From NCBI RefSeq assembly GCF_003074055.1, contig NZ_CP029043.1, forward strand, positions 1,790,501-1,854,500: a DNA stretch of 64,000 nucleotides, given 5' to 3'. Shown one piece after another: positions 1 to 8,423 of this stretch. The stretch's first letter is position 1, and every line of letters starts with the position of its first letter. The translations under genes were made by a program, and so were the position numbers. Origin of the DNA: Streptomyces nigra (GTDB taxonomy: Bacteria > Actinomycetota > Actinomycetes > Streptomycetales > Streptomycetaceae). Under the pieces are notes generated by a model. The model made no database searches, was not told the origin of the DNA, and was given only the letters and a program-made list of their open reading frames with translations.

Positions 1-1
1 C

Positions 2-1141
2 CGGGAGATCGTCAACTTCCTTCTGCTGCGCGGCGACATCGGCCGGCCCGGTTCGGGCGTGTGCCCGGTGCGTGGTCACTCCAATGTGCAGGGCGACCGC
101 ACGATGGGCATCTTCGAGCGGCCCGCGCCCGCCTTCCTGGACGCCCTGGAGCGGGAGTTCGGGTTCGCGCCGCCGCGTGAGCACGGCCTGGACGTCGTAC
201 GGGCCATCCGGGCGCTGCGCGACGGCGAGGCGAAGGTGTTCTTCGCGATGGGCGGCAACTTCGTGGCGGCCACACCGGACACGGCCGTCACCGACGCGGC
301 CGTGCGCCGGGCCCGGCTGACGGTGCACGTGTCGACGAAGCTGAACCGCAGCCACGCAGTGACGGGCGCGCGGGCGCTGATCCTGCCGACGCTGGGCCGT
401 ACCGAGCGCGATCTGCAGGGCGGCGGCGAGCAGTTCGTCACCGTCGAGGACTCCATGGGCATGGTGCACGCCTCCCGGGGGCGGCTGGAGCCGGCGAGTG
501 CGCATCTGCTGTCGGAGCCGGCGATCGTGTGCCGGCTGGCCCGCCGGGTGCTGGGCGAGAAGAGCCGGACGCCGTGGGAGGAGTTCGAGAAGGACTACGC
601 GACGATCCGGGACCGGATCGCGCGGGTCGTGCCGGGCTTCGAGGACTTCAACGCGCGCGTGGAGCGTCCCGGCGGTTTCACGCTGCCGCACGCCCCGCGC
701 GACGAGCGCCGCTTCCCGACGGCGACCGGCAAGGCCAACTTCACGGCGGCGCCGGTGGAGTACCCGGAGGTCCCCGAGGGGCGGCTGCTGCTGCAGACGC
801 TGCGGTCGCACGACCAGTACAACACCACGATCTACGGCCTGGACGACCGCTACCGGGGCATCCGCAACGGCCGCCGGGTGGTGCTGGTCAACCCGGAGGA
901 CGCCCGGCGGCTCGGGGTCGCCGACGGCGCGTACGTGGATCTGGTGAGCGAGTGGAGGGACGGCGTGGAGCGGCGCGCGCCCGGGTTCCGGGTGGTGGCG
1001 TACCCGACGGCGCGGGGCTGCGCGGCGGCGTACTACCCGGAGACCAACGTTCTGGTGCCGCTGGACGCCACCGCGGACACCAGCAACACCCCGGCCAGCA
1101 AGTCCGTGATCGTACGTCTGGAACAATCGGCGACCGACTGA
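2..1141 (+). CDS. FdhF/YdeP-family molybdopterin oxidoreductase, C-terminal part
   Basis: The reading frame is open from the window edge, so the 5' end lies outside. The visible 379 residues begin REIVNFLLLRGDIGRPG and continue CPVRGHSNVQGDRTMG, a hallmark of the FdhF/YdeP formate-dehydrogenase-like alpha-subunit family that binds bis-molybdopterin guanine dinucleotide. The last third, containing LQTLRSHDQYNTTIYG and NPEDARRLGVADG, is the molydopterin-dinucleotide-binding beta-barrel domain, and the protein ends with the usual DATADTSNTPASKSVIVRLE tail. In the family these are soluble oxidoreductases, often annotated as formate dehydrogenase-like, but the physiological substrate is unknown. 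An internal GTG at 59 is not the true start because homology continues upstream. The next gene follows 59 bp later on the same strand. Confidence 0.9.
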   Translation, partial: REIVNFLLLRGDIGRPGSGVCPVRGHSNVQGDRTMGIFERPAPAFLDALEREFGFAPPREHGLDVVRAIRALRDGEAKVFFAMGGNFVAATPDTAVTDAAVRRARLTVHVSTKLNRSHAVTGARALILPTLGRTERDLQGGGEQFVTVEDSMGMVHASRGRLEPASAHLLSEPAIVCRLARRVLGEKSRTPWEEFEKDYATIRDRIARVVPGFEDFNARVERPGGFTLPHAPRDERRFPTATGKANFTAAPVEYPEVPEGRLLLQTLRSHDQYNTTIYGLDDRYRGIRNGRRVVLVNPEDARRLGVADGAYVDLVSEWRDGVERRAPGFRVVAYPTARGCAAAYYPETNVLVPLDATADTSNTPASKSVIVRLEQSATD

Positions 1142-1200
1142 GCGTTTGCTCAGGCGGTGCGTCACGCCACCGAGTGATCACGACGAACGGAGCCGGGCCC

Positions 1201-1689
1201 ATGGGCGAGCAGCAGCACGTGAAGTTCCCGCAGGAGGTCATCGACGAGTACGCCGCGCTCGGCGTCGATCTTCAGGCCCTGTTCTCGGCCGGGCATCTCG
1301 GCACGCGTATGGGCGTCCAGATCGTGGAGGCGTCCGCCGAGCGGGTCGTGGGGACGATGCCGGTGGAGGGGAACACCCAGCCGTACGGGCTGCTGCACGG
1401 CGGCGCGTCCGCGGTGCTCGCGGAGACGCTCGGCTCGGTGGGCTCCATGCTGCACGGCGGCACCTCGAAGATCGCGGTGGGTGTGGACCTCAACTGCACC
1501 CACCACCGGGGCGCCCGCTCGGGCCTGGTCACCGGTGTGGCCACACCGGTGCACCGGGGCCGCTCGACGGCGACGTACGAGATCGTGATCAGTGACGAGC
1601 AGGGGCGGCGGGTGTGCACGGCGCGGCTGACCTGCATGCTGCGCGATGTGAACCCGGGCGACGCGGAGCGGGTCCGCGCGGCGGACTGA
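1201..1689 (+). CDS. PaaI-family hotdog thioesterase
   Basis: This 162-residue protein has the hotdog thioesterase architecture. QPYGLLHGGASAVLAE (about residues 60-75) is the conserved HGG active-site loop on the central helix, with the catalytic acidic residue expected a few positions later, and the C-terminal strands contain SGLVTGVATPVHRGR. PaaI-type enzymes hydrolyse aryl- or acyl-CoA esters in the cytoplasm, often to rescue CoA from dead-end intermediates. The ATG at 1201 is chosen because the hotdog domain starts soon after; the frame stays open upstream only as read-through of GC-rich DNA. The gene is co-oriented with the oxidoreductase upstream. Specificity cannot be read from the sequence. 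Confidence 0.88.
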   Translation: MGEQQHVKFPQEVIDEYAALGVDLQALFSAGHLGTRMGVQIVEASAERVVGTMPVEGNTQPYGLLHGGASAVLAETLGSVGSMLHGGTSKIAVGVDLNCTHHRGARSGLVTGVATPVHRGRSTATYEIVISDEQGRRVCTARLTCMLRDVNPGDAERVRAAD

Positions 1690-1756
1690 GCGCGGGTCAA
1701 CTCCCTTTCCCCACCCCGCCGTTGATCCCTGCCGCGCGGCGGCATACGGTCGGGGC

Positions 1757-2164
1757 ATGACCAAGGCAGGGGTGCGCCGGAAGGGGGCCGCGCTCGGGCT
1801 GGCCCTGCTGGCCGCCTGCTCGGCGGGCGGCTGCGGGGAGCCGGGCGCGCGGCCCTCCCCGGCGCACCCGACGGCGGCCGGCAACTCCCCGTCCGCTGCG
1901 ACGACTTCACCGGCCCGGCTGTGCACGGGGATCATCGCGTACTGGTCGCGCCGGGCCCTGACCGGCGACACCTACGGCGACTACCAGTCGATGGGGCTGT
2001 CCGACGGGCAGTACGAGATCCTGCGGACGGTGGTCGACGCGGCCCGCGCCGAGCGTGAGCGCGCCGGCGACGAGGCGGCCGGCCGGCTCATCGACCGCCG
2101 GGCGCGCACGGCCTGCGAGAAGCGGTACCGGAACGGCGAACCCACGGGAGGCCCCTGGGGCTGA
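1757..2164 (+). CDS. Small putative lipoprotein
   Basis: This 135-residue protein begins with a basic stretch (MTKAGVRRKG) and a hydrophobic segment ending in LLAACSAGGC. That gives two candidate lipobox cysteines near residues 22 and 27, so export and lipid modification by Lgt (encoded at 51678-52670) is likely. A Ser/Pro/Ala-rich linker follows the cysteine, as in many actinobacterial surface lipoproteins. The mature part contains LCTGIIAYWSRRALTGDTYGDYQSMGLSDGQ and a helical, charged C-terminus with one further cysteine (ARTACEKRY), so a disulfide is possible. No known enzymatic domain is recognised. The gene stands alone, 67 bp after the thioesterase and about 480 bp before the liv operon. 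Confidence 0.7.
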   Translation: MTKAGVRRKGAALGLALLAACSAGGCGEPGARPSPAHPTAAGNSPSAATTSPARLCTGIIAYWSRRALTGDTYGDYQSMGLSDGQYEILRTVVDAARAERERAGDEAAGRLIDRRARTACEKRYRNGEPTGGPWG

Positions 2165-2647
2165 CGAACGAAATCCGCAATTCCACTTTCCGTGCCCCTT
2201 ACACGAATATCGTGCGGCACGCCGGACATCTTTCACGCATGTAACTCTGCGTAATACGGCTGCAATGAAAGCCGCCCGCACGCCCGCCGCGCGCCGCTTT
2301 CCCGCACACCCCCGCAAGGCCCCCGGTTGCCTTCGGCACCGAATACGGTCAGCACCTAAACACGTGAACGCTAGTGAAGAAGCTACGCGCGAACGCTGCG
2401 GATTCTCACTATGTGGACAGGGCGAATCGGCCGGAAATCCGCTCTTCCCCCCACGCAGTACCGCTCAGGGATACCGCGTGTCATAACAAGAGCGTCACAG
2501 CCTTGGTCAGAGCCTCCTCCATGTTCCCCACCCGCGCTTAGAGTCACGGCCAGTCACCGAGCCATCGGATTCGAAGTCACTTCGTCCCCAGCGCTCGACT
2601 CGGCGCGTTCCATGGGGAACCGCCGTGCCAGGGAAAGGACCTGATTC
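2165..2647. other. Intergenic region upstream of the liv operon
   Basis: This 483-bp stretch has no convincing gene and is clearly less GC-rich than its surroundings (for example around 2170-2260 and 2340-2420). It presumably carries the liv operon promoter and regulatory sites. A TAGAGT hexamer lies near 2538, but no -35 element at proper spacing is clear, so no promoter is called. A purine-rich GGAAAGGA lies just before the livK GTG at 2648 and acts as its ribosome-binding site. Confidence 0.5.
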
Positions 2648-3877
2648 GTGCGTCAACGTTCGATCATCGCCATTACCGCCGCGCTCGCGGCGGGATCGCT
2701 GACACTCACGGCTTGTGGGTCGCGTGACGACGACGGCGGCAGCAGCAACGGCGACAAGACCACAGTTGTGATCGGCCTCGACGCCCCGCTGTCCGGCGAC
2801 CTGTCCGCGCTCGGCCTCGGCATGAAGAACTCCGCGGACCTGGCCGCCAAGACGGCCAACAAGAAGGAGTTCGTCAAGGGCGTCGAGTTCAAGATCGAGG
2901 CCCTGGACGACCAGGCCCAGCCCTCCGTCGGCCAGCAGAACGCCCAGAAGTTCATCAGCAACAAGGACGTCCTCGGCGTCGTCGGCCCGCTGAACTCCAG
3001 CGTCTCGCAGCAGATGCAGAAGCCGCTCAATGACGCCGGCCTCACCCAGGTCTCCCCGGCCAACACCGGCACCGAGCTGACCCAGGGCGACGGCTGGAAG
3101 ACCGGCGACCGCGTCCGCCAGTTCAAGACGTTCTTCCGCACCGCCACCACGGACGAGATCCAGGGCGCCTTCGCCGCGGACTACCTGTTCAACAAGGCGA
3201 AGCTCAAGAAGGTCTACCTGATCGACGACCAGAAGACCTACGGCGCCGGCCTCGCCGCGTCCTTCAAGGCGAACTTCACGAAGTTCGGCGGCAAGATCGT
3301 GGGCACCGACCACATCAACCCCGACGACCGTGACTTCAACGCCGTGGTCGCCAAGATCAAGAAGACCGGCGCCCAGGCCCTGTACTACGGCGGCGAGTAC
3401 CCGGCCGCCGGCCCGCTGAGCCAGCAGCTCAAGGACAGCGGCCAGAACATCCCGCTCATGGGCGGCGACGGCATCTACTCCGGCGAGTTCCCGAAGCTGA
3501 ACAAGAAGGCCGAGGGCGACCTCGCGACCTCCGTCGGCCGGCCCGTCGAGCAGCTCCCCTCCGCCAAGACCTTCATCGCGGACTACAAGGCGGCGGGCTA
3601 CGAGGACGACTACGAGGCCTACGGCGGCCTGACCTACGACGCCACCTGGGCCATCATCGAGGCGGTCAAGCTGGCCGTCGAGGGCAACGACGGCAAGGTC
3701 CCGTCCGACGGCCGCAAGGCGGTCCTGGACGGCATGGCCAAGGTCAAGTTCGACGGCGTCACCGGCACCATCTCCTTCGACGAGTTCGGTGACACCACGA
3801 ACCACACCATGACCGCCTACAAGATCAAGGACAACGCCTGGGCGCCCGAGTTCAGCGGCGAGCCCAAGCTCGGCTGA
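2648..3877 (+). CDS. livK: Branched-chain amino-acid ABC transporter substrate-binding protein
   Basis: This 409-residue protein starts at GTG with an AAAGGA ribosome-binding site 8 bp upstream. The N-terminus is a lipoprotein signal peptide with lipobox LTAC, so Cys23 would be the lipid anchor, followed by an acidic/Ser/Gly linker. The mature part is a type I periplasmic-binding fold typical of LivJ/LivK: VVGPLNSSVSQQMQKPLNDAG is the first ligand-loop region and KVYLIDDQKTYGAGLAASF the second-lobe strand. It would capture leucine, isoleucine, valine or related ligands outside the membrane and deliver them to the LivH/LivM permease encoded next. It opens a five-gene operon. The 116-bp gap to livH holds a strong hairpin that may set its higher expression. 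Confidence 0.93.
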   Translation: MRQRSIIAITAALAAGSLTLTACGSRDDDGGSSNGDKTTVVIGLDAPLSGDLSALGLGMKNSADLAAKTANKKEFVKGVEFKIEALDDQAQPSVGQQNAQKFISNKDVLGVVGPLNSSVSQQMQKPLNDAGLTQVSPANTGTELTQGDGWKTGDRVRQFKTFFRTATTDEIQGAFAADYLFNKAKLKKVYLIDDQKTYGAGLAASFKANFTKFGGKIVGTDHINPDDRDFNAVVAKIKKTGAQALYYGGEYPAAGPLSQQLKDSGQNIPLMGGDGIYSGEFPKLNKKAEGDLATSVGRPVEQLPSAKTFIADYKAAGYEDDYEAYGGLTYDATWAIIEAVKLAVEGNDGKVPSDGRKAVLDGMAKVKFDGVTGTISFDEFGDTTNHTMTAYKIKDNAWAPEFSGEPKLG

Positions 3878-3922
3878 CGAAGGACGAGTCAGAGAACCCA
3901 TCCAACTCACACATTGATCCAG

Positions 3923-3960
3923 GCCGCGCGGGAAGCGCCCACCAGCGCTCCCCGCGCGGC
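3923..3960 (+). terminator. Intercistronic hairpin between livK and livH
   Basis: A 16-bp stem (GCCGCGCGGGAAGCGC at 3923-3938 against 3945-3960, one mismatch) closes a 6-nt loop. No T-run follows, so it looks like a partial terminator or mRNA-stabilising hairpin. That is a common arrangement after binding-protein genes of ABC transporters. Confidence 0.75.
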
Positions 3961-3993
3961 GCCATATCCGAACCACTCCACGGAGGCCCTGCG

Positions 3994-4923
3994 GTGAACG
4001 AACTGCCGCAACAGCTGGCCAATGGACTCATCCTCGGCGCGATGTACGGACTCATCGCGATCGGCTACACGATGGTCTACGGCATCGTCCAGCTCATCAA
4101 CTTCGCCCACGGCGAGATCTTCATGGTCGGGGGCTTCGGGGCCCTCACCGTCTGGATGGTCCTCCCCGACGGCTTCGGCCTCGGGGCGGCGGTCCCCCTC
4201 ATGATCATCGGTGGCGTTCTCGTCTCGGTCGCCGTCGGCACCGCGGCGGAACGGTTCGCCTACCGCCCCCTGCGCGGCGCACCCCGCCTGGCGCCCCTCA
4301 TCACCGCGATCGGCCTCTCCATCGTCCTCCAGCAGGCCGTATGGATGTGGTTCCCCGACGCCAAGAAGGACGTCCCCTTCCCCCGCTTCCAGGGCGACCC
4401 CGTCGACATCCTCGGCGCCAACATCCAGCGCGGCGACCTCTTCGTCCTCATAGCCGCCCCGCTCTGCATGATCGCCCTCGGCCTGTTCGTCAACAAGACG
4501 CGCTCCGGCCGCGGCATGCAGGCCACCGCCCAGGACCCCGACACCGCCAAGCTCATGGGCATCAACACCGACCGCATCATCGTCATGGCCTTCGCCATCG
4601 GTGCCGCCTTCGCCGCCGTCGCGGCCGTCGCCTACGGCCTCAAGAACGGCCAGGTCGGCTTCCAAATGGGCTTCCTGATGGGCCTCAAGGCCTTCACCGC
4701 GGCCGTCCTCGGCGGCATCGGCAACATCTACGGCGCCATGCTCGGCGGCATCGTGCTCGGCGTCGCCGAGTCCCTCGCCACCGGCTACATCGGTGACATC
4801 CCCGGCATGGACCTCTTCGGCGGCGGCGCCTGGAAGGACGTGTGGGCGTTCGCGCTTCTCATCCTCGTCCTCCTGTTCAGGCCACAGGGCCTGCTCGGCG
4901 AACGCGTCGCGGATAGGGCGTGA
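3994..4923 (+). CDS. livH: Branched-chain amino-acid ABC transporter permease LivH
   Basis: This 309-residue polytopic inner-membrane protein has about eight hydrophobic segments. The opening NELPQQLANGLILGAMYGLIAIGYTMVYG and the following INFAHGEIFMVGG are the diagnostic N-terminus of LivH permeases. TAAVLGGIGNIYGAMLGG near residue 240 is the EAA-like loop that contacts the ATPases. It forms the translocation pore with LivM. The GTG start has GGAGG 9 bp upstream. The stop codon overlaps an alternative GTG start of livM, so translation of the two permeases is probably coupled. Confidence 0.95.
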   Translation: MNELPQQLANGLILGAMYGLIAIGYTMVYGIVQLINFAHGEIFMVGGFGALTVWMVLPDGFGLGAAVPLMIIGGVLVSVAVGTAAERFAYRPLRGAPRLAPLITAIGLSIVLQQAVWMWFPDAKKDVPFPRFQGDPVDILGANIQRGDLFVLIAAPLCMIALGLFVNKTRSGRGMQATAQDPDTAKLMGINTDRIIVMAFAIGAAFAAVAAVAYGLKNGQVGFQMGFLMGLKAFTAAVLGGIGNIYGAMLGGIVLGVAESLATGYIGDIPGMDLFGGGAWKDVWAFALLILVLLFRPQGLLGERVADRA

Positions 4924-4928
4924 TACCC

Positions 4929-6761
4929 ATGACCACCGACATCCCCATGGACAAGACCACCGACGACACCACCAAGGTGTCCACCCCCGAAGCCACCCCG
5001 ATCATCCCGCTGCCGCACGCCGCGGCCCGCGGACTCACGGTCGCCGGCTCCGCCCTCGCCCTCATCGGCACCTTCCTCGCCTGGACCTGGACTGACGAGT
5101 TCCCGGGCAACCTGACCGTCACCGGCTACCCCGGCGGCCTCCAGATCCTCACCCTCGTCGGCTCCCTGCTGACCCTCCTGTTCGCACTCGCCGGCTACGG
5201 CATCCGCGGACTGCGCTGGCTCACCCCCGGCGGCAAGAACAGCCCCGTCCTCCTCGCCGCCCTCGGCGTGCTCGGCGTCACCGGCTACGCCATGGGCGCC
5301 ATCGCGCAGGAACTCGGCGGCCTCGTCAACCTGGAACCCGGCGCCTGGGTCTCCGGCATCGGCGCCCTCGTCGCCGTCGTGGGCGCCCTCGGCCTCCCCG
5401 TCGACCAGCCCTACGACGCCGGCGACCCCGACCCCCACCTGTGGGGCCGCGTCCGCCACGCGCTCACCGCCCCCGAGCCCGGCCGCGCCAAGGACCTCCC
5501 CTCCTGGCTCGAGATCCTGATCATCGCCGCCGGCTTCGGCGTCGGCCTGTACGTCTTCGCGTACGGCATCAGCACCGAGTACTCCGAGCTGTTCATCGGC
5601 TTCCTCGTCCTCGCGGCCTTCGGCTTCACCGCCGTCACCCGCGCCGGACTGCTGAAGCGGCTCTCCGCACTCACCGCCAAACACCGCAACGTCACCCTCG
5701 GAGCGGCCTTCGCGGCGGCGATCTGCTTCCCCTTCACCCAGAGCAACGACCAGTTCGCCCTCATCGGCGCGAACATCCTGATCTTCGCCACGGTCGCCCT
5801 GGGCCTCAACGTCGTCGTCGGCCTCGCCGGCCTCCTCGACCTCGGCTACGTCGCCTTCCTCGGCGTCGGCGCCTACGCCGCCGCCCTGGTGTCCGGCTCC
5901 CCCGCCTCCACCATCGGCGTCAAGTTCCCGTTCTGGGCGGCGGTGCTCACCGGCGCGCTCGCCTCGCTGATCTTCGGCGTCGTCATCGGCGCACCGACCC
6001 TGCGCCTGCGCGGCGACTACCTCGCCATCGTGACGCTCGGCTTCGGTGAGATCTTCCGCATCACCATGAACAACCTGAACGGCAACAGCGGACCCGACGT
6101 CACCAACGGCTCCAACGGCATCCCGCAGATCCCCGACCTGGCGATCTTCGGCTTCAACCTCGGAGTCCCGCACGACGTCCTCGGCCACGAGCTCACCCGA
6201 TCCGCCAACTACTACCTGCTGATGCTGCTGTTCACGGCCGTCGTCGTGCTGGTCTTCCGCCGCTCCGCGGAATCCCGCATCGGCCGCGCCTGGGTCGCCA
6301 TCCGCGAGGACGAGACCGCCGCCACCGCCATGGGCATCAACGGCTTCCGCCTCAAGCTCCTCGCCTTCGCGCTCGGCGCCTGCCTCGCCGGCCTCGCCGG
6401 CACCGTCCAGGCCCACGTCTCCTACAGCGTCACCCCCGAGCAGTACGAGTTCGCCGGCCCGGTTCCGCCGAACTCCGCATTCCTGCTCGCCGCCGTCATC
6501 CTCGGTGGCATGGGCACCATCAGCGGCCCCCTCATCGGCGCCGCACTGCTCTACCTGATCCCGGCCAAGCTCCAGTTCATGGCCGAGTACCAGCTGCTCC
6601 TCTTCGGTATCGCCCTGATGCTCCTGATGCGCTTCCGCCCCGAGGGCCTGGTCGCCGACCGCAGGAAGCAGCTCGAATTCCACGAGACCGGACAGCTCGA
6701 CGTACCGGAGGACAAGCCATTGCCCGAAGGCGCGACCGGCGTCGCCAAGGCAGGGGCGTGA
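4929..6761 (+). CDS. livM: Branched-chain amino-acid ABC transporter permease LivM with N-terminal extension
   Basis: The protein is 610 residues from ATG 4929; a GTG at 4920 overlapping the livH stop would add three residues. The C-terminal half is a standard LivM permease: NVVVGLAGLLDLGYVAFLGVGAYAAAL, RLRGDYLAIVTLGFGEIFRI and PLIGAALLYLIPAKL. The N-terminal 270 or so residues are extra. They consist of a Thr/Asp-rich cytoplasmic start and five or six hydrophobic segments that are not part of minimal LivM proteins of roughly 300-430 residues. The function of that half is unknown; actinobacterial LivM homologues commonly carry such an extension. It pairs with LivH and overlaps livG by four bases. 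Confidence 0.92.
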   Translation: MTTDIPMDKTTDDTTKVSTPEATPIIPLPHAAARGLTVAGSALALIGTFLAWTWTDEFPGNLTVTGYPGGLQILTLVGSLLTLLFALAGYGIRGLRWLTPGGKNSPVLLAALGVLGVTGYAMGAIAQELGGLVNLEPGAWVSGIGALVAVVGALGLPVDQPYDAGDPDPHLWGRVRHALTAPEPGRAKDLPSWLEILIIAAGFGVGLYVFAYGISTEYSELFIGFLVLAAFGFTAVTRAGLLKRLSALTAKHRNVTLGAAFAAAICFPFTQSNDQFALIGANILIFATVALGLNVVVGLAGLLDLGYVAFLGVGAYAAALVSGSPASTIGVKFPFWAAVLTGALASLIFGVVIGAPTLRLRGDYLAIVTLGFGEIFRITMNNLNGNSGPDVTNGSNGIPQIPDLAIFGFNLGVPHDVLGHELTRSANYYLLMLLFTAVVVLVFRRSAESRIGRAWVAIREDETAATAMGINGFRLKLLAFALGACLAGLAGTVQAHVSYSVTPEQYEFAGPVPPNSAFLLAAVILGGMGTISGPLIGAALLYLIPAKLQFMAEYQLLLFGIALMLLMRFRPEGLVADRRKQLEFHETGQLDVPEDKPLPEGATGVAKAGA

Positions 6762-7639
6762 CCGCCATGACCACCACCACGACCACACCCACCACCACGA
6801 AGGTGCTCGACGCCAGCGGCGTCACCATGCGCTTCGGCGGCCTCACCGCCGTCCGCGACGTCGACCTCACCGTCAACACCGGCGAGATCGTCGGCCTCAT
6901 CGGCCCCAACGGCGCCGGCAAGACGACCTTCTTCAACTGCCTCACCGGCCTGTACGTGCCGACCGAGGGCAAGGTCGCCTACAAGGGCACCGTCCTGCCG
7001 CCCAAGCCGCACCTGGTCACCCAGGCCGGCATCGCCCGCACCTTCCAGAACATCCGGCTCTTCGCCAACATGACCGTTCTGGAGAACGTGCTCGTCGGCC
7101 GGCACACCCGCACCAAGGAAGGCCTCTGGTCCGCCCTGCTGCGCCTGCCCGGCTTCAGGAAGGCCGAAGAGGCCTCCCGCGAACGGGCCATGGAACTCCT
7201 CGAGTTCACCGGCCTCGCCGCCAAGGCCGACCACCTCGCCCGCAACCTGCCCTACGGCGAACAGCGCAAGCTGGAGATCGCCCGGGCCCTCGCGAGCGAA
7301 CCCGGCCTGCTCCTCCTCGACGAACCCACCGCCGGCATGAACCCCCAGGAGACCCGCGCGGCCGAAGAACTCATCTTCGCCATCCGGGACCAGGGCATCG
7401 CCGTCCTCGTCATCGAGCACGACATCCGGTTCATCATGAACCTCTGCGACCGGGTCGCCGTGCTCGTCCAGGGCGAGAAGATCGTCGAAGGCCCCGCCGA
7501 GGTCGTCCAGGCCGACGAGCGCGTCATCGCCGCCTACCTCGGCGAACCCTTCGAAGGCGCCCCCGGTGCCGCCGAAGCCGCCGAGGTCGAGGCCGCGGAG
7601 AGCGACGCGCACAGCACCACGGAAGGGGACGAGAAGTGA
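6758..7639 (+). CDS. livG: Branched-chain amino-acid ABC transporter ATP-binding protein LivG
   Basis: This 293-residue ABC ATPase has Walker A GPNGAGKTTFFNCLTG, the LivG-specific GIARTFQNIRLF Q-loop region, a signature region LPYGEQRKLEIARALA (an LPYG variant of LSGGQ), Walker B LLLLDEPTAGMNP and switch IEHDIRFIM. It is cytoplasmic and energises the LivHM permease together with LivF. The GTG at 6758 overlaps the livM stop (GTGA); an ATG at 6767 is the alternative. The start is followed by a run of threonines. A C-terminal tail of about 25 Ala/Glu-rich residues extends past the family core. It overlaps livF by four bases. Confidence 0.95.
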   Translation: MTAMTTTTTTPTTTKVLDASGVTMRFGGLTAVRDVDLTVNTGEIVGLIGPNGAGKTTFFNCLTGLYVPTEGKVAYKGTVLPPKPHLVTQAGIARTFQNIRLFANMTVLENVLVGRHTRTKEGLWSALLRLPGFRKAEEASRERAMELLEFTGLAAKADHLARNLPYGEQRKLEIARALASEPGLLLLDEPTAGMNPQETRAAEELIFAIRDQGIAVLVIEHDIRFIMNLCDRVAVLVQGEKIVEGPAEVVQADERVIAAYLGEPFEGAPGAAEAAEVEAAESDAHSTTEGDEK

Positions 7640-8352
7640 CCGCACTGCTCGAGGTCGAGGACCTCCGAGTCGCCTACGGCAAGATCGAGGCCGTCAAGGG
7701 CATCTCGTTCAAGGTCGAAGCAGGCGAGGTCGTCACCCTCATCGGCACCAACGGCGCCGGCAAGACCACCACCCTGCGCACCCTGTCCGGCCTACTCCAG
7801 CCCCTGTCCGGCGACATCAAGTTCGACGGCAAGTCGCTGAAGAAAGTCCCCGCACACAAGGTCGTCTCCCTGGGACTCGCCCACTCCCCCGAGGGGCGGC
7901 ACATCTTCCCGCGCATGACGATCGAGGACAACCTGCGCCTCGGCGCCTTCCTGCGCAACGACAAGGACGGCATCGAGAAGGACATCCAGCGCGCCTACGA
8001 CCTCTTCCCCATCCTCGGGGAACGCCGCAAGCAGGCCGCGGGCACCCTCTCCGGCGGCGAGCAGCAGATGCTCGCCATGGGGCGGGCGCTGATGTCCCGG
8101 CCGAAGCTGCTCATGCTCGACGAACCCAGCATGGGACTCTCGCCGATCATGATGCAGAAGATCATGGCGACCATCCAGGAGCTCAAGGCCGCGGGCACCA
8201 CCATCCTGCTCATCGAGCAGAACGCCCAGGCCGCCCTCTCCCTGGCCGATCACGGTCACGTCATGGAGGTCGGCAAGATCGTCCTCTCCGGATCCGGGCA
8301 GGACCTCCTGCACGACGAGTCGGTGCGCAAGGCGTACCTCGGCGAGGACTGA
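7636..8352 (+). CDS. livF: Branched-chain amino-acid ABC transporter ATP-binding protein LivF
   Basis: This 238-residue ABC ATPase has Walker A GTNGAGKTTTLRTLSG, signature LSGGEQQMLAMGRALM, Walker B LLMLDEPSMGLSP and switch LLIEQNAQAAL. The order and the LAHSPEGRHIFPRMT stretch are typical of LivF, the second ATPase of the high-affinity branched-chain amino-acid transporter. The start is a GTG in a GTGA overlap with livG, so the four genes livH to livF form one translationally coupled unit. It is the last gene of the operon and is followed within 14 bp by a strong terminator. Confidence 0.95.
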   Translation: MTALLEVEDLRVAYGKIEAVKGISFKVEAGEVVTLIGTNGAGKTTTLRTLSGLLQPLSGDIKFDGKSLKKVPAHKVVSLGLAHSPEGRHIFPRMTIEDNLRLGAFLRNDKDGIEKDIQRAYDLFPILGERRKQAAGTLSGGEQQMLAMGRALMSRPKLLMLDEPSMGLSPIMMQKIMATIQELKAAGTTILLIEQNAQAALSLADHGHVMEVGKIVLSGSGQDLLHDESVRKAYLGED

Positions 8353-8365
8353 CGCCCTCAAGAGC

Positions 8366-8402
8366 TGAGGCCCGTGCCCCCCGGTCAGGGGCACGGGCCT
8401 CA
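8366..8402 (+). terminator. Terminator of the liv operon
   Basis: A perfect 15-bp inverted repeat (TGAGGCCCGTGCCCC, 8366-8380, against 8388-8402) closes a 7-nt loop just after the livF stop. It lies between convergent genes and may serve both livF and the regulator gene at 8424-9080. Confidence 0.88.
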
Positions 8403-8423
8403 GTCATGCGCTCAGGGGGCGGG

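Noticed and set aside
4785..6788. A 667-codon open frame on the - strand opposite livM
   Set aside because: It is rich in Glu/Asp/Gly/Ala without motifs, as expected opposite a GC-rich membrane protein gene. The + strand has clear LivM sequence.
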